NCBI GenBank assembly: GCA_947626845.1
Contig: CANQTW010000024.1
Coordinates: forward strand, 1 to 39,347
Direction: 5' to 3'
Length of the DNA stretch: 39,347 nt
Source of the DNA: an uncultured Oscillospiraceae bacterium
Lineage (GTDB): Bacteria; Bacillota; Clostridia; Oscillospirales; Oscillospiraceae
Numbering within the stretch: the stretch's first letter is position 1; every line of letters begins with the position of its first letter. Below, piece by piece: positions 7,185 through 15,039 of the stretch. The position numbers were made by a program, and so were the translations under genes. The notes beneath the pieces are model-generated. The model worked only from the letters and a program-made list of their open reading frames with translations, made no database searches and was not told the origin of the DNA.

Positions 7185-7217
7185 AAGGCTCGAAATCGTA
7201 AGATTTTGGGCCTTTTT
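7185..7217 (+). terminator. Terminator after tRNA-Leu
   Basis: AGGCTCGAAATC and GATTTTGGGCCT form a stem with loop GTAA and then TTTTT. Confidence 0.75.
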
Positions 7218-7274
7218 GTCTATTTACCGTCTGCTGAGTATTAGTGTGAACCGGAGAAAAGGAGGTATTTCAGA

Positions 7275-7496
7275 ATGAGTGACCGTGAAAAAGTTATCTC
7301 CCTGCTGGACAGTGTGCCGGATTATAAAATGGGATACCTGCTGGCCTTTGTCCAGGGGCTGACCGTTGACGAGGAGGCCGATGATGCCTTTTGCGGAAAG
7401 ATGTTTGAGGATTACCTGAACGACCCTGACCCACACAAGCACGACACGATCTCGGTTGAAGACCTTGCCGCTGAGTTGGGGGTCAAGCTCCCATGA
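7275..7496 (+). CDS. Putative antitoxin of a type II toxin-antitoxin pair
   Basis: This is a 73-residue acidic protein (many Asp/Glu) with an N-terminal helical region REKVISLLDSVPDYKMGYLLAF and a C-terminal segment ISVEDLAAELGVKL. It is preceded by AAGGAGG. Its stop overlaps the start of a RelE/ParE-like toxin (ATGA, 4 nt), the classical antitoxin-then-toxin arrangement. It would neutralise the toxin by direct binding and probably repress the operon. No obvious ribbon-helix-helix DNA-binding motif is seen, so its own family is not named. Confidence 0.7.
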   Translation: MSDREKVISLLDSVPDYKMGYLLAFVQGLTVDEEADDAFCGKMFEDYLNDPDPHKHDTISVEDLAAELGVKLP

Positions 7497-7741
7497 CGTA
7501 CCGCGTTATCATTGAGAAAAGAGCGGAGAGATTTATCCGCAAGCAGACAAAGGAAAATCAAGACAGACTTATCACGGCTATATACAAACTGCCGTTTGTC
7601 GGCGATATCAAGCCGATGGAGGGGAGAAGCGGATATTACTGGCTCCGTGTGGGGGATTTTCGGGTCATCTACACCGTGGAGCGGGAGATCGTCACCGTTC
7701 GGGTGCTGGACGCCGGTAACCGTGGGGACGTGTATAAATAA
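7493..7741 (+). CDS. RelE/ParE-superfamily toxin
   Basis: This 82-residue basic protein has the compact RelE fold pattern: YRVIIEKRAERFIRK at the N terminus, then IYKLPFVGDIKPMEG, YYWLRVGDFRVIYTVE and a final VRVLDAGNRGDVYK. GDFRVIY and the C-terminal R..R.DVY are family hallmarks; RelE-type toxins cleave mRNA at the ribosome, ParE-type poison gyrase. The sequence is closer to RelE-like plasmid-stabilisation proteins. It is coupled by a 4-nt overlap to the antitoxin gene. A GGAGGGG/CCCCTCC hairpin (7749-7770) follows directly, without a clear U-tract. Confidence 0.85.
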   Translation: MTYRVIIEKRAERFIRKQTKENQDRLITAIYKLPFVGDIKPMEGRSGYYWLRVGDFRVIYTVEREIVTVRVLDAGNRGDVYK

Positions 7742-7831
7742 AAAAACCGGAGGGGGATATGAACCCCTCCAGCGTTATGTTAACCCTCACCGGCGACCCG
7801 AAAAGCGCGAAAGATTTTTGAAAGTTAGAAG

Positions 7832-7862
7832 GAAAAAATCAGCCCACGGTTTTCCGTGGGCT
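7832..7862 (-). terminator. Terminator-like hairpin, minus orientation
   Basis: AGCCCACGG (7841-7849), loop TTTT, CCGTGGGCT (7854-7862). On the minus strand the stem is followed by GATTTTTT, so it would stop minus-strand transcripts. No minus-strand gene is visible upstream of it, consistent with a decayed region. Confidence 0.6.
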
Positions 7863-7951
7863 GTACTTCTGCCGGTTTGTCTTTAATGGGGTTATCGAAA
7901 CACAGCGGATTTTTCCTCTCTCCCTTATTGTGAAGGGCCAAAAAGAGCCCC

Positions 7952-8030
7952 GGAGGGCGGGTCGGGAAGCATTCCGGCTGCCCACGTAGGGAGCACAGGC
8001 ATAGACGACGCCGCCATCCGGGGCCGTGAC
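7952..8030 (+). repeat. 79-bp direct repeat, copy 1
   Basis: It is identical to 8931-9009 by eye over all 79 bases (starts GGAGGGCGGGTCGGGAAGC, ends GGGGCCGTGA). The perfect identity implies a recent duplication or gene conversion flanking the remnant between them. Confidence 0.9.
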
Positions 8031-9051
8031 GCCCAGCGTGGGGGACGTGGCGGCGGCTGAGAGCCAGACGGAGACGGTAGGACATGGGAACCCGGTGATT
8101 GACGCTTATAACTGGGCCGTACAGGGGAGGAATAACGGGGAAGTTGATACCCCCGCGGAAGGACAAAAAAATACCACCCCGGAGGGCGGCGAAAATATCA
8201 GACTGACGGATGCTGACGTTTCCGAATACATGAACACCGGAAAAAGACTGTCTGTTAGAAACGCCAAGCAGGAAATGTTGAACAGCGGAAATTCTCCTGT
8301 ACTTACAACGATCAAGCAGGTCAAAGAATTCATCGTTGATGCAATCAAAGGCAAGAGGTTAGGGGAAACAAAAGCCTACGGGAAAGTGGGGCGCAGGCTT
8401 GCCGATGCAGTAAACGCGAAAGCCCCGAGCATCAGCATTGACGGGTATTATATGGAGCTTGTTACCGACGAGCTGAAACACGCCTATGATAACCACAGCA
8501 GCCCCAAACAGAAAGGCGACATAGCCCTCACCGATGCGGATTTTGAAAACCTCCCAGATTATATCGATACGTTTGACGATGTGATCAGTGTGGAAAAATA
8601 CAACGATAAGGTGAAGATTCGTCTTTCAAAGCAAATTAACGGCAAGGATTACATTATTGTCCTGGAGACTGTATCAAGCGGGAGAAAATCGGTACACCCT
8701 CAGGATGTCATCGGCATCTCAAATGAAAAATTTGCCGAAAAATATGGCGGAAGGATCGCAGGTTCCCAGAGGGCTGAAACGGAGATTTCCGAACAGCCAA
8801 ATACCTCTCCGCATACCGATTACGATCCTTCCACCAATCCAAGTATATCACAGTCTACGCCCGGTGTCAATACCGAATCCGGCACCTTCAATCCCGTGAT
8901 AGAAGCGTATGAACAGGCAAAAGGGGCCCAGGAGGGCGGGTCGGGAAGCATTCCGGCTGCCCACGTAGGGAGCACAGGCATAGACGACGCCGCCATCCGG
9001 GGCCGTGAAGCCATTTTATCACCCGGCGCGGAGATTGTCAACCGCGGCTAA
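8026..9051 (+). pseudogene. Remnant of a phage/mobile-element protein with a PBECR-like nuclease domain
   Basis: This open frame of 341 codons starts only at a GTG inside a repeat, with no ribosome binding site. The peptide frame of copy 1 of the 79-bp repeat runs into a stop at about 8050, out of register with this frame, so the 5' end is broken. Residues about 140-245 resemble the phage Barnase/EndoU/ColicinE5-D/RelE-like (PBECR) nuclease domains carried at the ends of MuF-type phage head proteins: LKHAYDNHSS, then ITLTD-type DADFENLPDYI, RLSKQINGKDYIIV and SSGRKSVHPQDV. Two NPVI(D/E)AY segments (residues about 24 and 288) are internal duplicates. The downstream part is low complexity (SISQSTPG). 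The gene is probably dead, although a nuclease module could still fold. The identification is by motif reading only. Confidence 0.5.
8931..9009 (+). repeat. 79-bp direct repeat, copy 2
   Basis: It is identical to 7952-8030. Here the sequence is read in frame as EGGSGSIPAAHVGSTG and following, at the C terminus of the remnant protein. Confidence 0.9.
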
Positions 9052-9095
9052 GAGGCGGCTCTGCACAAAACTGACCGGCGCGGCAAAGGATTCTA

Positions 9096-9124
9096 TTGAC
9101 AATTTAAATCAAAAGAGGTATGAT
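9096..9124 (+). promoter_or_regulatory. Promoter for the CDF exporter
   Basis: TTGACA (9096-9101), 17 bp, TATGAT (9119-9124). The leader to the GTG start at 9227 is about 95 nt. I saw no recognisable riboswitch in it. Confidence 0.7.
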
Positions 9125-9226
9125 GAAGCTCAAACAGTCGCAAACCGGCAATTTGGGGAGAGAAAGCGCATATGATGTTAGGGGCGGGGGGCATACTTCC
9201 GCCTTTTCATAAAGAGGTGGGACACT

Positions 9227-10330
9227 GTGGAACGGGAAAAGGCCATTGTGCGCGTAAGCGCGGTGGGCATTATCGTGAATATCGTCCTGGTGGCCTTCAA
9301 GGCCATGGTGGGCTTCGTGTCAGGCTCGGTGGCCATCATTATGGACGCCCTCAACAACCTGACCGATGTGCTGTCCTCCGTCATCACCATCGTGGGGACG
9401 AAGATCGCCGCCAAGGCCCCGGACAGGAAGCACCCCTACGGCCACGGGCAGGTGGAGTATGTCACCAGCGTCACCGTGGCGGTGGTGATCCTGCTGGCCG
9501 GCGTCATGGCGCTGGTGGAGTCGGGGAAGAAGATAGTGGAGCCCCAGGCGGCGGTGTACAACGCCGTTTCCTTGACGATCATCGCCGTGTCCGTGGCCGG
9601 AAAGCTCTTTTTGGGCCGGTATGTCAAGGCGCGGGGCAGGAAGCTCAACTCCGAGGCGCTGATAGGCTCCGGGACGGACGCCATGCTGGACGCGCTGATC
9701 TCCCTCTCCACCCTGGCGGCGGCCATCGTGTCCATGCTCTGGCACGTGAACCCCGAAGGGTGGCTGGGCCTGGTCATCGCCGTGGTGATGCTCCGCTCCG
9801 GCGTTCAGCTTTTGATGACGAGCCTGGGGGAGATCATCGGCGCACGGGTGGACAGCGAGCTTTCAGGCAGGCTCAAGGCCTTTATCTGCCGGTATCCCGG
9901 CGTGCTGGGGGCCTATGACCTGACGCTCCACCGCTACGGGCCGGAGAAGATCATCGGCTCCGTCCATGTGGAGCTGCCCGACGAGATGACGGCCAAGGAC
10001 ATCCACGCCCTGACGAGAAAGATCTCCGAGGACGTGTTTCTGGATTTCGGGATCGTGCTGACCATCGGCATCTACGCCTCCAACACGTCGGTGGGGGAGT
10101 TTGCCAGGATGAAGGAGGAACTGAGGGAGCTGATCGTCAAGTACCCGGAGGTGTTGCAGATGCACGGGTTCTATGTGGACACCGAGAGGGGACTTGTGAC
10201 CTTCGACCTCATCATCGACTTTGAGTCCAAGCGCAAGGAGCTTATTCGCGATCAGCTGATCGGGCAGATGAAGGAGCGGCACCCGGAATATGATTTCGCC
10301 GTGGTGCTGGACAGCGACATCAGCGACTGA
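9227..10330 (+). CDS. Cation diffusion facilitator transporter, Mn-type signature
   Basis: This 367-residue inner-membrane metal/proton antiporter exports a divalent cation. It has six predicted helices in residues 10-210 and a cytoplasmic metal-binding tail (about 215-295) plus an extra C-terminal segment. The transport-site residues are N43xxxD47 in helix 2 (DALNNLTD) and D151xxxD155 in helix 5 (GTDAMLDA). The DxxxD in helix 5, rather than HxxxD, is the pattern described for manganese CDFs as opposed to zinc CDFs, so Mn2+ is the likely substrate. The GTG start at 9227 has AGAGGTGG about 8 nt upstream. A DegV gene follows 25 nt later and is probably cotranscribed. Confidence 0.88.
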   Translation: MEREKAIVRVSAVGIIVNIVLVAFKAMVGFVSGSVAIIMDALNNLTDVLSSVITIVGTKIAAKAPDRKHPYGHGQVEYVTSVTVAVVILLAGVMALVESGKKIVEPQAAVYNAVSLTIIAVSVAGKLFLGRYVKARGRKLNSEALIGSGTDAMLDALISLSTLAAAIVSMLWHVNPEGWLGLVIAVVMLRSGVQLLMTSLGEIIGARVDSELSGRLKAFICRYPGVLGAYDLTLHRYGPEKIIGSVHVELPDEMTAKDIHALTRKISEDVFLDFGIVLTIGIYASNTSVGEFARMKEELRELIVKYPEVLQMHGFYVDTERGLVTFDLIIDFESKRKELIRDQLIGQMKERHPEYDFAVVLDSDISD

Positions 10331-10355
10331 GTACATAAGAAAAAAGGAGAAAGCT

Positions 10356-11189
10356 ATGGTAAGGATCATTGCGGATTCCGCCTGCGATATGACCCGCGAG
10401 GAGGCGGAGGAGCTTCAGGTGACGCTGCTGCCTGTGACAGTCACTTTCGGGCAGACGGAGTACACCGACGGGGTGGATTTGCGCCCCAGGGAATTTTACG
10501 AGAAGCTCATCGAATCGGATCAGCTGCCCCACACCAGCCAGATCACGCCCTACACCTACGGCGAGGTATTCCGTCAGGCCGTGGAGGCCGGGGACGAGGC
10601 GGTGTGCGTGGTCATCGGCTCCAAGTTCTCCGGCTCCTATCAGAACGCCCTGGCGGCGGCGGAGGAGTTCGGGGACAAGGTGGCCGTGGCGGATTCCCGT
10701 AACGTCAGCATGGGGGAGCTTGTGCTGGTGAAGCTGGCTTTGCGGCTGCGGGAGCAGGGGCTCAACGCCGCGCAGATCGGGGCGGCGCTCAATGAGCAGG
10801 CCAAAAATGTCCGCGTCCTGGCGCTGTTGGATACCCTGGAATATCTCAAAAAGGGCGGGCGCATCTCACCCGCCGTGGCCTTCGCCGGGGAGATGCTGTC
10901 CATCAAGCCGGTGGTCAGCGTGGTGGACGGCGAGGTGGTGCTGGTGGGCAAGGCCAGAGGGTCAAAAAACGGCAACAACCTGCTGCGCAAGCTCATGGAA
11001 AAGACCGGCGGCGTCAACTTTGATATGCCTGTCGCCATCGGCTATACGGGGCTTTCCGACGATATCCTGCGAAAATACATGGCCGACAACGCCGATATAT
11101 ACGCAGGCCGCCAGCTGCCCGTCAGCGCCATCGGCGCGGCCATCGGCACCCATGTGGGGCCCAACTGCGTGTGCGTGGCGTTCTTTTAG
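10356..11189 (+). CDS. DegV family fatty-acid-binding protein
   Basis: This is a 277-residue cytoplasmic DegV/FakB-type protein. The family binds a single fatty acid and presents it to the kinase FakA for phosphorylation and phospholipid synthesis. Visible hallmarks are IIADSACDM at the N terminus, HTSQITP (about residue 60), SGSYQNA (about 95), LEYLKKGGRIS (about 165) and GTHVGPN near the end. The ATG at 10356 has AAAAGGAGAA upstream; the longer open frame starts inside the preceding gene. No fakA is in the window, so the pairing is inferred. Confidence 0.92.
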   Translation: MVRIIADSACDMTREEAEELQVTLLPVTVTFGQTEYTDGVDLRPREFYEKLIESDQLPHTSQITPYTYGEVFRQAVEAGDEAVCVVIGSKFSGSYQNALAAAEEFGDKVAVADSRNVSMGELVLVKLALRLREQGLNAAQIGAALNEQAKNVRVLALLDTLEYLKKGGRISPAVAFAGEMLSIKPVVSVVDGEVVLVGKARGSKNGNNLLRKLMEKTGGVNFDMPVAIGYTGLSDDILRKYMADNADIYAGRQLPVSAIGAAIGTHVGPNCVCVAFF

Positions 11190-11232
11190 CTGAACTCAAC
11201 CGGCAGGGGAGAGGCCGTCTCCAGAGGGGTTA

Positions 11233-11260
11233 TTGAATATGTCGGGAGTTTGGCTATAAT
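11233..11260 (+). promoter_or_regulatory. Promoter for the Xre-TPR regulator
   Basis: TTGAAT (11233-11238), 16 bp, TATAAT (11255-11260), 37 nt before the ATG. Confidence 0.7.
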
Positions 11261-11297
11261 GGTATCACGGGCCCGAAATCAAGAAAAGGGTGATACC

Positions 11298-12218
11298 ATG
11301 GAAAACAATATTGGAAAAAACATCAAAAAGCTCCGGGAGGTGCGCCATGTGACCCAGGAGCAGCTAGCCCAGGCAATCAATATCTCCTTCCAGGCGGTGA
11401 GCAAATGGGAGAACGGTGCCACCGTGCCGGACACGCTGACGCTCCCGGCCATAGCGGCCTATTTTGACGTGTCCATCGACGACCTTTTCAAGCCGGAGGT
11501 GGACGCCTACTCCAACAACGCCCAGCGGCTCCTGGCGGTGTATGAGGCCAGTCACGACAGAAACGACTTCATCCGCGCGGACGCGGAGTTCAAGAAACTC
11601 TTTGACAGCGGCGACTACACACGGGACGATATCCGCGCCTACGGGGTCTTGAACGAGTACCAGATGTACCACTGTCGGGACCTGGCCCTGAAGCAGTATG
11701 AGAAGGTCCTGGCCGAGCCTGAACGGGACACGGTCACCTGTACCGTCCGGCAGCAGCGCATTTACATGCTCTCCCAGATCGGACGCGGGGAGCAGGCCCT
11801 GGCGGAGGAGCGGGAGCGGTTTGACGCCGCCCCGGAGGACTCGGAGAACCTCCTTGCCCTGACGGCTGCCCTCTACTGGACGGGCCGGTATGAGGAGGTC
11901 CTGGAGCTCTGCGCGGGAGTTCACGGCGATGTGTCCACCCAGGGGACCCTTGCCCTCTACGCCGGGGACGCCTGCCGGAAGCTGGGCAGGTTTGAGGAGG
12001 CGTTCTCCCACTGGGAGCGGGCCGCGGAGCTCGCGCCCGATGGCGCTGACCCCCTTTTCTCCATGGCCTTTTGTCTCCACGAGCAGGGGAAATACGGGGA
12101 GGAGGCCGCGGCCTGGGAGAGGGTCATCAACTGGCTAACCGGCAGGGGCTATGTCCATGAGTGCGCGTTTCCCAGGGAACAGCTGCGACGCGCCAGGGAG
12201 AGGTTAACCGCGGGTTGA
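11298..12218 (+). CDS. Xre-family regulator with TPR-like C-terminal domain
   Basis: This 306-residue protein has an N-terminal Cro/C1 helix-turn-helix (residues about 5-62: IGKNIKKLREVRHVTQEQLAQA, FQAVSKWENG, IAAYFDVSIDDLF). The rest is helical tetratricopeptide-like repeats (visible as ALTAALYWTGRYEEVLEL, LYAGDACRKLGRFEEAF and SMAFCLHEQGKYGEEAA). Such Xre-TPR proteins often bind a small peptide or partner protein through the TPR part. AAAAGGGTG precedes the ATG at 11298. It stands alone between the DegV gene and an acetyltransferase gene. The target is unknown. Confidence 0.88.
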   Translation: MENNIGKNIKKLREVRHVTQEQLAQAINISFQAVSKWENGATVPDTLTLPAIAAYFDVSIDDLFKPEVDAYSNNAQRLLAVYEASHDRNDFIRADAEFKKLFDSGDYTRDDIRAYGVLNEYQMYHCRDLALKQYEKVLAEPERDTVTCTVRQQRIYMLSQIGRGEQALAEERERFDAAPEDSENLLALTAALYWTGRYEEVLELCAGVHGDVSTQGTLALYAGDACRKLGRFEEAFSHWERAAELAPDGADPLFSMAFCLHEQGKYGEEAAAWERVINWLTGRGYVHECAFPREQLRRARERLTAG

Positions 12219-12278
12219 TTGCGCTTTTTCCTCCGGCGCGGTATAATCCCTTTATCCACAAGATCGGGGGGAAAAATA

Positions 12279-12839
12279 ATGGAACACAAGGGCACAAAGA
12301 CACTGACTACCGCGCGTCTCATTCTTCGGCGGTGGCGTACCGATGACGCCCAGGAGGCGTTTCAAAACTGGATGAACGACCCGCAGGTGACAAAATACCT
12401 GACCTGGAAGCCCCACGGGGAGATCGCCGTCACCCATCTGCTCTTAGAGGCCTGGGCGGAGGAGGCGGAGGAGGAAAACTGCTACCACTGGGCCATCGTC
12501 CTCAAGGATACGGGAGAGCTGATCGGGGATATCAGCGTCATGCACGCCAACGACTTCCAGGAGACAGGCTCCGTGGGCTACTGCATGGGTAAGCGCTGGT
12601 GGGGACGGGGCCTCATGACCGAGGCCTTCCGGGAGGTCCTGCGCTACTGCTTTGAGGAGGTAGGCTTTTACCGGATCAGCGGGAGCCACGCCGCCGGCAA
12701 TATCGGCTCCGCGCGGGTCATGGAGAAGTGCGGACTGAAAATCGAGGGCGTGCGCCGGAGCGCCTTCCGCCTGCTCCTGTCCGGGGAGCGGGTGGATATC
12801 GTGGATAGAGGAATTTTGAGAGAAGAATATCACCGCTGA
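12279..12839 (+). CDS. GNAT N-acetyltransferase (RimJ/RimL-like)
   Basis: This is a 186-residue acetyl-CoA-dependent N-acetyltransferase. The N-terminal TTARLILRRWRTDDA is typical of RimJ/RimL/YdaF-type GNATs. The acetyl-CoA loop region SVGYCMGKRWWGRGLMTEAF follows the family pattern G-Y-x-x-x-x-x-x-G-x-G. It ends with ARVMEKCGLKIEGVRR, another family hallmark. GGGGGGAAAA lies just before the ATG at 12279. A TATAAT at 12242-12247 with TTGCGC 17 bp upstream is a plausible promoter. The substrate (ribosomal protein N terminus or small molecule) cannot be told from sequence. Confidence 0.9.
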   Translation: MEHKGTKTLTTARLILRRWRTDDAQEAFQNWMNDPQVTKYLTWKPHGEIAVTHLLLEAWAEEAEEENCYHWAIVLKDTGELIGDISVMHANDFQETGSVGYCMGKRWWGRGLMTEAFREVLRYCFEEVGFYRISGSHAAGNIGSARVMEKCGLKIEGVRRSAFRLLLSGERVDIVDRGILREEYHR

Positions 12840-12878
12840 AGCCGCCGGAAAATCGCTTCGGCGCTCAAATTGACAGCC

Positions 12879-12914
12879 CGCCGTCCCCTCCCGTGATGGG
12901 AGGGGGCGTTTTTT
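12879..12914 (+). terminator. Intrinsic terminator after the acetyltransferase
   Basis: A stem built on CCCCTCCC/GGGAGGGG with loop GTGAT, closed by GCC/GGC-type pairs, is followed by TTTTTT. Confidence 0.85.
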
Positions 12915-12983
12915 GTGAAATCTTCTTCCAATTTAAGAGATTCTGTGGTATCATGAAAAGTAGTTTTTTCGGGGAGGCGCGGC

Positions 12984-13406
12984 ATGAAAACCTACTTACG
13001 CACAGTCAACTACTACGAGACGGACAAGATGGGCGTTGTCCACCACTCCAACTACATCCGTTATTTCGAGGAGGCCCGCACTTACTTCATGGAGCAGGTG
13101 GGTTACCCCTACGAGCGGCTGGAGCGGGAGGGGATCATGAGCCCCGTGATCGGCATCAGCTGTGAGTACAAAAAGCCGGTACATTACCCGGACACCGTGG
13201 CCATCGACGTGCATCTTGTGAGTATGGGAAAATTCCGGTGCGCTTTCCGCTACGAGGTCAGGGACGCCGCCACAGGGGAGCTGCGGGCCGTGGGCTCCAG
13301 CCAGCACTGCTATCTGGACGGGAAGGGCGGCATCGTCAATTTGGAGAGAGTGAACCCCGCGTTCCTGGCGGCCTTCGCCCCGGAGTGCGAGGGAGAGGGG
13401 AAATAG
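12984..13406 (+). CDS. Acyl-CoA thioesterase of the hotdog/YbgC-4HBT type
   Basis: This is a 140-residue single hotdog-fold protein. The N-terminal motif YYETDKMGVVHHSNYIRYFEEAR matches the 4-hydroxybenzoyl-CoA thioesterase/YbgC active-site helix, with D14 as the expected catalytic acid. YKKPVHYPDTV and the closing strands also fit. It hydrolyses acyl-CoA thioesters in the cytoplasm; the acyl chain specificity is unknown. GGGGAGG lies 7 nt before the ATG. A terminator sits upstream, so it has its own promoter (TATCAT at 12948-12953 is a candidate -10). Confidence 0.9.
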   Translation: MKTYLRTVNYYETDKMGVVHHSNYIRYFEEARTYFMEQVGYPYERLEREGIMSPVIGISCEYKKPVHYPDTVAIDVHLVSMGKFRCAFRYEVRDAATGELRAVGSSQHCYLDGKGGIVNLERVNPAFLAAFAPECEGEGK

Positions 13407-13577
13407 CTGGCGCGGTTCAACTTCCGTCAGCGATAAACACGAACGAAACGGGGGATTTGGGCGTATGAGAGGAAAGAACCACAGAGAATACTTTGGGTAT
13501 TGTCAAGGCTTTTGAAATGGTTTGAAGAGCGAAATTCATGGACTATTCGTAAGTCACAGTGAAAGCAGGTGATCAGA

Positions 13578-14147
13578 ATGACGATCATATATTTTGTCAG
13601 ACATGCCGAACCCAACTATATGAATCATGATGAACTGTCAAGAGAGCTGACAGAGAAAGGGCTCCGGGACAGCAAGCTGGTCACTCGTTTTTTATCCGAT
13701 AAGGGTATAGATATTGTATTCTCCAGTCCGTATAAAAGAGCGATAGATACAATTCGGGATTTTTCGGAATCAGAAGGATTGGAAATACACTTGGAAGACG
13801 ATTTCAGGGAAAGAAAGGTTGACAGCTGTTGGATCGAGGATTTTACATCATTTTGTAAAGCACAGTGGACGGACTTTGATTTTAAGCTTTCAGATGGCGA
13901 GACATTACGGGAAGTGCAAACAAGAAATATTGCGGCATTAAATCGTCTATTAAGTGAGCACAGAAATAAAACGATTGTTGTCGGAAGCCACGGAACCGCT
14001 TTGAGTACGATCATCAATTTTTATGATAAACAATTTGGATATGATGATTTTGAAAGCATTAAAGGGTTAATGCCGTGGATCGTGAAATTTACCTTTGAGA
14101 ACGATATTTGTACGGAGATCCAATCGTACAACTTATTTGAATTATAA
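13578..14147 (+). CDS. Histidine phosphatase superfamily (phosphoglycerate-mutase-like) protein
   Basis: This is a 189-residue protein with the RHG-type catalytic motif VRHAEP (residues 7-12). It also has the conserved second region SSPYKRAIDTI, DFRERKVD, the SDGETLREV segment and the second catalytic His in VVGSHGTALS. Members remove phosphate from sugars or small metabolites through a phospho-histidine. The ATG at 13578 has AGGTGAT upstream; a GTG at 13569 is alternative. The gene is strikingly AT-rich compared with its neighbours and is flanked by noncoding DNA of similar composition, which suggests recent acquisition. The substrate is unknown. Confidence 0.88.
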   Translation: MTIIYFVRHAEPNYMNHDELSRELTEKGLRDSKLVTRFLSDKGIDIVFSSPYKRAIDTIRDFSESEGLEIHLEDDFRERKVDSCWIEDFTSFCKAQWTDFDFKLSDGETLREVQTRNIAALNRLLSEHRNKTIVVGSHGTALSTIINFYDKQFGYDDFESIKGLMPWIVKFTFENDICTEIQSYNLFEL

Positions 14148-14187
14148 GAATAACTTTCTGCTTGTCAGCGAAAATTTAATTTCTCAT

Positions 14188-14220
14188 GCAGGGAATCAAA
14201 ACGGTTTCCTGCTTTTTGTT
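14188..14220 (+). terminator. Terminator after the histidine phosphatase
   Basis: GCAGGGAA / TTTCCTGC stem (one imperfection) with a 9-nt loop, then TTTTTGTTTTG. Confidence 0.7.
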
Positions 14221-14361
14221 TTGACCGGGGTGATTACAGGATTGCGGCGGTTGGGGACACGTCTTGTAATTTGCGGGGGATTGGAATACAATCAGTATGG
14301 GCGGGTGTTTAGAAATTTTTTAGAATTAGACGCTATACTAAACCGACAGGAGATGAGGAGA

Positions 14362-15039
14362 ATGGGAAAAACGGTGCTGATCGTGGACGACGAGCGCGAC
14401 CTGGGCGTTATGCTCAAGCGCTATTTCGAGCTGAACGGCTATACCGTGATGCTGGCCGGAAGCGGCCTTGAGGGCATCGAGAAGGCGGGGCGCCAGCCGG
14501 ACATCATCCTGCTGGATGTGAACCTGCCGGACATCGACGGCATGGAGGTCTGCCGGCGGATACGCGGCCATGTGGCCTGCCCCATCCTCTTCCTGACGGC
14601 GCGGGTGGAGGATCGGGACAAGCTGTTGGGGTTCGCCGCCGGCGGGGACGATTACATTGTCAAGCCCTTCTCCCTGGAGGAGCTGGGCGCGCGGGTGGAG
14701 GCCCACCTCCGGCGGGAGGCGCGGCGGGATCAGACGCCCCGCCGGACCCTGTTTGACGACAACTTCGTCATCGACTATACCGCCCGACAGGTGAGCTTCA
14801 AGGGGCAGGAACTTCCCATGAAGCCAAAGGAATTTGACATCATCGAGCTTTTGTCCACCTATCCCGGACAGCTTTTCAGCAAGGAGCGTATCTTTGAGCA
14901 TATCTGGGACGCGGACAGCGACACGGACGTGGGCGTTATCATGGAGCATGTCAGCCGGATACGGGCGAAATTCGCCAAAGCGGGCTGTAAGCCCTATATC
15001 CAGACGGTCTGGGGGAGAGGGTACAGATGGGTAAAATAA
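14362..15039 (+). CDS. OmpR/PhoB-family response regulator of the lipoprotein/ABC locus
   Basis: This is a 225-residue regulator with a receiver domain (DDE at 9-11, phospho-acceptor D52 in LLDVNLPDIDG, K near 101 in IVKPF) and a C-terminal winged helix (MKPKEFDIIELLS, VWGRGYRWV). The ATG at 14362 follows AGGAGATGAGGAG; the longer open frame starts inside the previous gene. TATACT (14334-14339) may be its -10. The stop overlaps the histidine kinase start by 13 nt. It most likely activates the downstream lipoprotein/ABC genes, judged from position. Confidence 0.92.
   Translation: MGKTVLIVDDERDLGVMLKRYFELNGYTVMLAGSGLEGIEKAGRQPDIILLDVNLPDIDGMEVCRRIRGHVACPILFLTARVEDRDKLLGFAAGGDDYIVKPFSLEELGARVEAHLRREARRDQTPRRTLFDDNFVIDYTARQVSFKGQELPMKPKEFDIIELLSTYPGQLFSKERIFEHIWDADSDTDVGVIMEHVSRIRAKFAKAGCKPYIQTVWGRGYRWVK

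Noticed and set aside
9130-9226. yybP-ykoY manganese riboswitch before the CDF gene
   Set aside because: Only a GGGGAG piece is shared; the segment is too short and the other conserved blocks are missing.
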